Positions 1 through 5,897 of a stretch of 10,640 bases of DNA are shown in pieces. The notes under the pieces are model-generated. The model had not been told where the DNA came from. It saw nothing but the letters and a program-made list of their open reading frames with translations, and did not search any database. Origin of the DNA: an uncultured Muribaculaceae bacterium. GTDB lineage: Bacteria > Bacteroidota > Bacteroidia > Bacteroidales > Muribaculaceae. The stretch's first letter is position 1. Each line of letters opens with the position of its first letter. The DNA lies in NCBI GenBank assembly GCA_910589095.1, contig CAJUSN010000087.1:1-10640 (forward strand), read 5' to 3'. The position numbers and the translations under genes were made by a program.

Positions 1-131
1 GTGTAGGTCTCGGTCGCGTATGGGGTTACGATTACACCACGAGTGAAGAGAAGCCCGCTTCCCGTAACATGAACCGCTGGATACCGGTTCCCATTCGTAC
101 CGGCGTGTCATTCTCATACATTTTCGATTAA
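1..131 (+). CDS. C-terminal end of an outer-membrane beta-barrel protein (partial)
   Basis: The open frame (codons starting at position 3) enters from the left edge and stops at TAA 129-131. About 42 C-terminal residues are visible. They end in GVSFSYIFD, alternating hydrophobic and polar residues with aromatics near the end, as expected for the last strand of an outer-membrane barrel recognised by the BAM machinery. The stretch before it (RWIPVPIRTG) somewhat resembles the last strand of the 772-residue barrel protein two genes downstream (GRMPVGIQYMF). The next gene starts 16 bases after the stop, so the two are probably co-transcribed. A DUF3575-type or similar small barrel is possible, but too little is visible to assign a family. 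Confidence 0.7.
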   Translation, partial: VGLGRVWGYDYTTSEEKPASRNMNRWIPVPIRTGVSFSYIFD

Positions 132-147
132 AACAACGGAGAAAACA

Positions 148-2199
148 ATGAACGCAACAAAATTTACAGCCGCCGTTGCTCTGATGGCTTTGATTGGAGG
201 AGGCACTGCGGCCATAGCCCGTGACATAAACGTACGAGGCATAATATGCAATTCCGCCGGTGAGCCATTACCCGGCGTGACCATCTACGATGGAAATTCC
301 GACAAACTGCTCACCACTACCAATGAGGAGGGAAAATACCTTGTGGTAATAGACTCCGACGGCAAACTGGTGTTTTCATTCCTCGGCATGGAAGATATGG
401 AGGTGCCGGTGGAAGGCCAATTGGCAATCGATGCTACTCTGGTGCGGTCCGCCATAACACTCGATGAAGTGACCGTAAGAGGTAAGAGCCGTCTTAAAGT
501 AGTGGCTCCGGAGCCTACGGATATAGAAATGAAGGGTAACTACGCACATATCAAAACCCGCGTGAAAGTACCCGGAAAACTTTTCAACACTTCGACCCGT
601 CTCATTATTCAGCCCGCACTCTACAATGTGACTGAATCACAGATGTGGTACCTTAAACCGGTGGTTTACGATGGAAAACGTTACGCTATCACACAGGAAC
701 GCATGTATGATTTCGACAAAACCGCCGATCCTCTTAACAGCTATGTCACCGTTACAAGCGTTTCATCCGGAGGTGATCATATCATAACCTGGAGTGACTC
801 AGTGTATCTGAAAAACCCCGACAACGACTTCCACTGCGACATGCTCATGGCCATGGAGGACTACAACAAAGTGTTCTACCGCGATACAACCACCATTGCC
901 CGTGGCGTTGTAAATCCCCTGCGCTTTTTCCAATACGAGCTTCTCGGTGCCGAAGTTGCTGACTCGGCCTACTTCCCTACACCCGAGATGCAGATGCGCG
1001 ATACAAAAGGCGACATAATGCTCACCTTTGGTGTCAGCTCCACTAAACTTGACATGAATCAGGGCAACAACCGCAATGAGATGAACGCCCTTATCAGCCA
1101 GTTGCGCGAATTCGAGGACAATCCCGACGCCGCCATTAAAAGTTTCAGCATTTATGGCACCGCATCGCCTGAAGGACGCTACGACTTTAACACCAAACTT
1201 GCCAAAGGACGTATGCAGTCTGCCCTTGAGCTTATAAAGGAAAATCTCTCTCCCACCACCCGCCGCTACATAGAAATGAATAGTGATGCCAAAGTGGAAT
1301 CCTGGAGCACTCTGGTGGACATGCTTCGCAAAGATGGACTTAATGAACAGGCCGATGCGATTGACAACATCCTGACTTCTTATCCCAACCAGATAGACGC
1401 TCAGAACGTCCGCATCAAAAAGCTACCGTTCTATGACTCGGTTATCCTTACGAATTATCTCCCCCGCTTGCGCCGTGTAAGCTATGAATACGTCACCTCT
1501 CAATTCCGTTATCTCACCGATGACGAAATCTACGAGCTGTACAAATCAAAGCCCTCGACACTGTCGCGCTACGAATTCTTCCGACTCTACCGTAATGTGG
1601 CCAAGAATGACGCCGAAAAGGAAGAATATCTGAAAAAGGCTCTTGAAACTCATCCAAAATTCCTCGTGGCAGCCAACGACCTTGCTGTAATGAAACTTCA
1701 ACGCAATGAGCCGGATGTAACTCTTCTTGAACCGTTTGTCAAACCGGGCGCAAAAAAGATACCGGATGAAGCACGACTGACACAAATAGCCACTTGTCTG
1801 GCTTCACACGCTTATTCCAAAGCCGACTCCATCTCATGTGATCTTCCCGACACACCCGCTTATCACAAGGCTAAAGTTTATACTGATGTGTTCAACGGCC
1901 GCTTTCAGGATGTGATGCAGGAAGTGGCGGCAGAATCACCAATCAACGAAGTGGTACTTTTGCTGGCCATCAAAGCCAACGACAAAGCATGGGAAAAAGC
2001 TGACAAACTTGGCAACTCAGCCGAGGAAGAGTACCTCAAGGCCATTGCAGCAAACCGAGTTGACCAATATATGGCAGCCAGCTCACACCTTGAAAATGCC
2101 ATTAGACTGGATCCCAAGCTCCGCGATGTGGCTAAGGTCGACGGTGACCTCATTGACCTTATTGAAGATCTGGAACAATCTAAGCAAGAAGAAGAATGA
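148..2199 (+). CDS. Secreted CarboxypepD_reg-like / OmpA-like / TPR-like envelope protein, 683 aa
   Basis: Residues 1-24 form a signal peptide with a cleavage site after AIA (22-24). Residues about 28-100 look like a CarboxypepD_reg-like beta-sandwich (GEPLPGVTIYDG, then NEEGKYLV). LDEVTVRG follows at 105-112, the linker type usually seen before a SusC-like plug, but no plug or barrel follows. Residues 115-285 are beta-rich and unassigned, loosely like the DUF3868 region of Bacteroidales fimbrial-locus proteins. Residues about 288-370 look like an OmpA C-terminal domain (GTASPEGR at 337-344, then N348, L351, R355). Residues 450-683 are helical with TPR-like pairs, for example around 490-515 and 640-660. 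GGAG lies six bases before the ATG. The stop overlaps the next start (ATGA), suggesting translational coupling. A periplasmic or outer-membrane-associated scaffold is likely. The domain architecture is fairly sure; the function is unknown. Confidence 0.85.
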   Translation: MNATKFTAAVALMALIGGGTAAIARDINVRGIICNSAGEPLPGVTIYDGNSDKLLTTTNEEGKYLVVIDSDGKLVFSFLGMEDMEVPVEGQLAIDATLVRSAITLDEVTVRGKSRLKVVAPEPTDIEMKGNYAHIKTRVKVPGKLFNTSTRLIIQPALYNVTESQMWYLKPVVYDGKRYAITQERMYDFDKTADPLNSYVTVTSVSSGGDHIITWSDSVYLKNPDNDFHCDMLMAMEDYNKVFYRDTTTIARGVVNPLRFFQYELLGAEVADSAYFPTPEMQMRDTKGDIMLTFGVSSTKLDMNQGNNRNEMNALISQLREFEDNPDAAIKSFSIYGTASPEGRYDFNTKLAKGRMQSALELIKENLSPTTRRYIEMNSDAKVESWSTLVDMLRKDGLNEQADAIDNILTSYPNQIDAQNVRIKKLPFYDSVILTNYLPRLRRVSYEYVTSQFRYLTDDEIYELYKSKPSTLSRYEFFRLYRNVAKNDAEKEEYLKKALETHPKFLVAANDLAVMKLQRNEPDVTLLEPFVKPGAKKIPDEARLTQIATCLASHAYSKADSISCDLPDTPAYHKAKVYTDVFNGRFQDVMQEVAAESPINEVVLLLAIKANDKAWEKADKLGNSAEEEYLKAIAANRVDQYMAASSHLENAIRLDPKLRDVAKVDGDLIDLIEDLEQSKQEEE

Positions 2200-4514
2200 A
2201 ACGATATATCCCTACACTGTTTTTAGCACTTCTCTCCTCAGGCGCTTTTGCCGGAGAGAGCGTGCAGGCTCCTGCAGCCGAAGAGGTCACGGTTGTTGAA
2301 ACAGTCACCGTGCGTGACTCTACGATAAATGCCCTTGACTACGTGCTTCAGCGTCCCGCGCCGGCGCGCACATTTGAATCAAAACGATTTGGCGACCACC
2401 TGTTTCTTAACGCCTATGCCGGTCCGGACTGGAGTCGAAGCAACGTGGGCACACTCACCGGCGGACAACATCGTCCCGGAGGTAGATTAGGTCTCTCCAT
2501 TGGCGACTGGGTCACCCCTGTTCACGGGTGGCGCGTCAGCCTGGAAGCAGGAAAACATCAAGGACTCAACGGCAATCGCCCATGGTTTGGAGCTATCTCG
2601 GCCGACTATCTGATGAACCTTTCAAATCTTCTGCGCGGAGAAAATCCTTCCCGACGATTTGAACTCGTAGGTCTACTCGGAATGGAGTTTGACCTCATCC
2701 ACCAGAGCGGACTCCCCAAGGACAAAGCATTCGGTGTTCGTATGGGCCTGCAACCACGCTTTTACTTCACCCCTACCACATATATATTTCTTGAGCCGCG
2801 ACTTGGCATTTTCACCGATGGCATTGACGCCGCCCGCTCATGGCATCGCCATGACTGGAACGCTTCATTCCTCATCGGTTTCGGCTACCGGATGAATCCC
2901 CGAAAAGGATTCAAAGTTGACAATTCGCTCTTTGAAAACGATAGCTTCGGCGACAATATGTTCTTCGGAGTCGGTGGCGGTGTCAATTTGCTCGGCAGCA
3001 GCATCAACTCCCTTTCATCACGTTTGGGCCCGGTAGGGAATGTTTTCGTTGGAAAATGGTTCAACGCTACATCCGGTCTGCGCCTATCGGCATCAGGAGC
3101 AAAATTGCGTCAGCCATCCTACACCCGTCGTTGGGCAGGCTGGGTCGATGTCGACTACATGTGGAACATCAACTCCTCATTCAATGGATTTGACCCCGAC
3201 CGTAAGACTGATCTAAATCTTGCGCTTGGTGCATCGCTTGCAGGTTACACCGGAAAAGGGGGACGCAAGATTGTGCCCGCATTCCACGTCGGACTGCAAG
3301 GCGCGTGGAACGTAACCCGCAATTTCAGTCTCTTCATTGAGCCTGACATCCATCTGCTCGCCAAAAAGGTTGAGCCGAAATCATCTAACCACACAAACCT
3401 GCTCTCCTCACTTAGCCTTGGCCTCATTTACCGCACTGGAGGTGGCGCTTACCGCCGTAATGCCGGAACTACCTTTGACTACTCTGACTTCCTGGAATCA
3501 AAACGCTTCTTCGTAGAAGGTAAGGCCGGAGTGTTCATGCGCTCTCAGAGCTGGCATTCAAACGAAGCCGTAGCCATTTCTTTGGGTCGCTGGTTCTCAC
3601 CCGGAAGCGCCTGGCGTGTCAGCGGCGAATATGATTATATGAATGTAAATCGTAATTATCGTTCCATCTCAGCATCGGTCGATTACATAGGAAGCCTTTC
3701 CACCCTCGCAGCAGGTTGGAACGACGAACGCGTATTTGATCTGAGTGTGTTCTTTGGACTCACAGCCGGTGGCGCGCATTACAGTGGCAAGTACAACGAA
3801 TTGGTGTGGGGCCCTCGCGCCGGTATCCGCGCTGCCTTCCGTCTGTCATCGGCAGTAGACCTCCTCATCGAACCGCGTGTTCAGGTAATGTCCATACCTC
3901 ATCTTTCCCGCCGCTTCACTCCTGAAGGTTTCGTCATGGCAGGTTTAAGCTATAAATTCGGAACCAACCGCGCCAAGAAAGGCATGAAGGATGATTCTGA
4001 ACTCCACAATGACGATTGGTCGGCAAATTTTGCAAGTCTCTCAGGTGGTCCGTCGCTATTTAGCGAAACAATCGTATCGAGCAAAACACGTCGCGTTGAC
4101 TGGACTGTCGACGCCTCGGCCGGTCATTGGTTCAACCAAGTATCGGGCCTTCAAGCCGGTCTAAGCTACGACTTCATTGACCGCGGGGGCAGAAACGCAT
4201 CACTCTCCATAGGGACCGTCCATGCCGACTATCTCTTGAATCTTACCGCCCTCGCCTTAGGCAATCGTGGAAAGACATTCAACCTCATAGGACTTGCAGG
4301 CATAGGTCTGGGCTGGAGCAACCGCAACAACGGGCATCTTTCACCTGCTGTGGAGGCCGGTCTCCAAGCCAATGTCAGGGTGGCAAAAGGCATTTACCTC
4401 ACCTTCACCCCAACCATGACATTCTGGCGACCCGCTCTGAATCAGGGACGTGGCAACAATCACCACTTCATAGGCGTGGGACGTATGCCGGTAGGTATCC
4501 AGTACATGTTCTGA
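2196..4514 (+). CDS. Outer-membrane protein built of four tandem beta-barrel-type modules, 772 aa
   Basis: A signal peptide covers residues 1-19 (cleavage after AFA). A short N-terminal segment contains ETVTV (35-39). The rest is four diverged copies of one module, about residues 63-234, 249-414, 435-589 and 608-772. Landmarks recur about every 180 residues: Trp in GxW at 105, 288, 466 and 645; an Asp-Tyr pair at 137, 320, 496 and 678; and a Glu-Pro strand (IEPR-like) at 200, 382 and 559, with Thr-Pro at 738 in the last copy. Between landmarks lie amphipathic strands rich in Gly and aromatic residues. The protein ends in VGIQYMF, a C-terminal Phe strand typical of outer-membrane barrels. It is the last gene of the operon, overlapping the previous one by ATGA and followed by a hairpin terminator. 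Outer-membrane location is well supported. Pore, transport or assembly role is unknown, as is whether it forms one large barrel or four small ones. Confidence 0.85.
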   Translation: MKRYIPTLFLALLSSGAFAGESVQAPAAEEVTVVETVTVRDSTINALDYVLQRPAPARTFESKRFGDHLFLNAYAGPDWSRSNVGTLTGGQHRPGGRLGLSIGDWVTPVHGWRVSLEAGKHQGLNGNRPWFGAISADYLMNLSNLLRGENPSRRFELVGLLGMEFDLIHQSGLPKDKAFGVRMGLQPRFYFTPTTYIFLEPRLGIFTDGIDAARSWHRHDWNASFLIGFGYRMNPRKGFKVDNSLFENDSFGDNMFFGVGGGVNLLGSSINSLSSRLGPVGNVFVGKWFNATSGLRLSASGAKLRQPSYTRRWAGWVDVDYMWNINSSFNGFDPDRKTDLNLALGASLAGYTGKGGRKIVPAFHVGLQGAWNVTRNFSLFIEPDIHLLAKKVEPKSSNHTNLLSSLSLGLIYRTGGGAYRRNAGTTFDYSDFLESKRFFVEGKAGVFMRSQSWHSNEAVAISLGRWFSPGSAWRVSGEYDYMNVNRNYRSISASVDYIGSLSTLAAGWNDERVFDLSVFFGLTAGGAHYSGKYNELVWGPRAGIRAAFRLSSAVDLLIEPRVQVMSIPHLSRRFTPEGFVMAGLSYKFGTNRAKKGMKDDSELHNDDWSANFASLSGGPSLFSETIVSSKTRRVDWTVDASAGHWFNQVSGLQAGLSYDFIDRGGRNASLSIGTVHADYLLNLTALALGNRGKTFNLIGLAGIGLGWSNRNNGHLSPAVEAGLQANVRVAKGIYLTFTPTMTFWRPALNQGRGNNHHFIGVGRMPVGIQYMF
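2382..4511 (+). repeat. Four diverged tandem protein-level repeats inside the barrel gene
   Basis: The units lie near 2382-2897, 2940-3437, 3498-3962 and 4017-4511. Matching segments in units 1 to 4 are GDWVTPVHGWRVS, GKWFNATSGLRLS, GRWFSPGSAWRVS and GHWFNQVSGLQAG. A second matching set is ADYLMNLSNLLRG, VDYMWNINSSFNG, VDYIGSLSTLAAG and ADYLLNLTALALG. A third is FLEPRLGIF, FIEPDIHLL, LIEPRVQVM and TFTPTMTFW. The order and spacing are kept, but the DNA has diverged too far for recent duplication, so this is old internal amplification of one module. Unit limits are approximate, read by eye. Confidence 0.82.
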
Positions 4515-4530
4515 TAAATCTATCATAACC

Positions 4531-4569
4531 AAGCATCCGGGACATCCATTCCGGATGCTTTCATATCAT
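4531..4569 (+). terminator. Intrinsic terminator after the barrel operon
   Basis: AAGCATCCGG (4531-4540) and CCGGATGCTT (4551-4560) are perfect 10-bp inverted arms around a 10-base loop. The following sequence is only moderately T-rich. It sits 17 bases after the barrel gene stop and only 17 bases before the thiH start, so it ends the envelope operon and also forms the immediate leader of thiH. Because the T tract is weak, partial read-through is possible. Confidence 0.75.
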
Positions 4570-4577
4570 AATCCGCT

Positions 4578-5687
4578 ATGTTTTCTGAAGAATTAAAAAA
4601 ACACTCGTGGGATGAAACCACGGCCTTCATAATGTCCCGCACTGCACGGGATGTTGAGTCGGCACTTGCCAAAACACACCCTGACTGGACTGACTTCATG
4701 GCGCTTATATCGCCGGCGGCCGCACCTTATCTCGAGCAGATGGCAGCTCTCTCTCACCGTTACACTCTTGAGCGTTTCGGCAAGACGATATCAATGTATA
4801 TCCCGCTTTACGTCTCAAACGCCTGCACGAACGCCTGTGTCTACTGCGGCTTCAACCATTCAAATCCCTTCACTCGTGTAACTCTCACCCCCGATCAGAT
4901 CAAGGCAGAATGTGAGGCCATACGTGAACTGGGACCGTTTGAGAATCTACTTATTGTTTCGGGCGAGTTCCCTACACTCAATGGTGTGGACTATCTGGAA
5001 AAGGTGCTTAAAATAGCGCGCCCGTATTTCAACAATCTCACAATAGAGGTGATGCCTATGAAGGAACGTGACTATTACCGGCTCACCAAAAGCGGTCTAA
5101 ACGGAGTGGTATGCTTTCAGGAAACATATCATGAGGAAGCCTACAAACGCTATCATCCCAGAGGCATGAAGTCCATTTTCGACTGGCGAGTAAACGGTTT
5201 TGACCGTATGGGAGCGGCTGGCGTTCATAAAATAGGGATGGGTGTGCTCATCGGACTCGAAGACTGGCGAACCGACGTGGCCATGATCGCACTCCATCTC
5301 AAGTATCTCCGCAAACATTACTGGCGCACCCGTTACAGCATCAATTTCCCTCGCATGTGTCCGGCTGAGGGTGGATTTCAACCGAATGTGGTGATGACCG
5401 ACCGTGAACTTGCACAGATTACTTTCGCATTCCGAATATTTGACCACGACGTTGACATCTCCTACTCTACTCGTGAATCACCCTCATTCCGAGCCAACAT
5501 GATGAAACTCGGCGTGACTTCCATGAGTGCTGGCAGCAAAACAGAACCGGGAGGTTATGTCTCAACCCCCGATGCACTTGAGCAATTTGAAGTAACTGAC
5601 TCACGCACTCCTCTGCAAGTGGCCGATGAAATACGTGCACTGGGCTACGAACCGGTTTGGAAGGACTGGGATAAAATTTTCGATTGA
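4578..5687 (+). CDS. thiH: 2-iminoacetate synthase ThiH (radical SAM, tyrosine lyase), 369 aa
   Basis: ThiH cleaves tyrosine with S-adenosylmethionine to give dehydroglycine (2-iminoacetate) and p-cresol. ThiG then uses the dehydroglycine to build the thiazole of thiamine. The 4Fe-4S-binding CxxxCxxC is at Cys83, Cys87 and Cys90 (NACTNACVYCGF). Other ThiH family segments are FQETYHEEAY (180-189), the IGMGVLIGLEDW region (219-230), STRESP (297-302), SKTEPGGY (320-327) and the C-terminal EPVWKDWD (358-365). The N-terminus (KHSWDET, then RDVESAL) also aligns with known ThiH from memory, which supports this start. The length fits ThiH (about 370-380 residues) rather than HydG, which is roughly 100 residues longer. 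There is no clear Shine-Dalgarno. No other thiamine gene is in the window, which is unusual because thiH normally lies with thiC, thiG and thiE. Confidence 0.96.
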   Translation: MFSEELKKHSWDETTAFIMSRTARDVESALAKTHPDWTDFMALISPAAAPYLEQMAALSHRYTLERFGKTISMYIPLYVSNACTNACVYCGFNHSNPFTRVTLTPDQIKAECEAIRELGPFENLLIVSGEFPTLNGVDYLEKVLKIARPYFNNLTIEVMPMKERDYYRLTKSGLNGVVCFQETYHEEAYKRYHPRGMKSIFDWRVNGFDRMGAAGVHKIGMGVLIGLEDWRTDVAMIALHLKYLRKHYWRTRYSINFPRMCPAEGGFQPNVVMTDRELAQITFAFRIFDHDVDISYSTRESPSFRANMMKLGVTSMSAGSKTEPGGYVSTPDALEQFEVTDSRTPLQVADEIRALGYEPVWKDWDKIFD

Positions 5688-5828
5688 GTTGCCTTTAAGC
5701 TCAATTCAATTGATTTACTGCCTGTTTATCCAATCAGAGAATATCGGGAGGGATTTTCAAAATTTCTGAAAAGAGGTTGTATGATATTCTATTCGGAATA
5801 AAATTAAACAGTTTCTAATACGCACTGC
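5688..5828. other. AT-rich intergenic stretch between thiH and valS
   Basis: No gene is seen here. An odd palindrome, TCAATT-C-AATTGA, lies at 5701-5713, and a weak hairpin with arms TTTTCA (5754-5759) and TGAAAA (5767-5772) lies further on. Neither has a T tract after it, so no convincing terminator for thiH is visible. The segment may hold upstream regulatory sites for valS, but nothing specific is recognised. Confidence 0.4.
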
Positions 5829-5857
5829 TTTACTTAGGAGTTTTTTTTGTAATTTTG
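5829..5857 (+). promoter_or_regulatory. Putative Bacteroidota-type promoter for valS
   Basis: TAATTTTG at 5850-5857 matches the Bacteroidota -7 consensus TAnnTTTG exactly. TTTA at 5829-5832 is a near match to the -33 TTTG, with a spacer of 17 bases. An eight-T run lies between them. Transcription would start near 5863-5866, giving a leader of roughly 30-35 bases before the valS ATG, too short for a complex riboswitch. The sequence is AT-rich, so chance matches are easier than usual. Confidence 0.55.
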
Positions 5858-5897
5858 TCATTCAATTATCATACTGAATATAATTTACCGATCATAT

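Noticed and set aside
2009..2299. Plus-strand open frame bridging the scaffold and barrel genes
   Set aside because: It is out of frame with both genes, which have clear domains across this junction and an ATGA overlap. The translated product looks like frame-shifted coding sequence.
5097..5447. Minus-strand open frame inside thiH
   Set aside because: Antisense shadow of a gene with complete ThiH motifs across this stretch.
5858..5897. Possible riboswitch or T-box in front of valS
   Set aside because: The predicted leader is only about 30-35 bases and AT-rich with no stable fold. T-box control of synthetase genes is mainly a Firmicutes feature.
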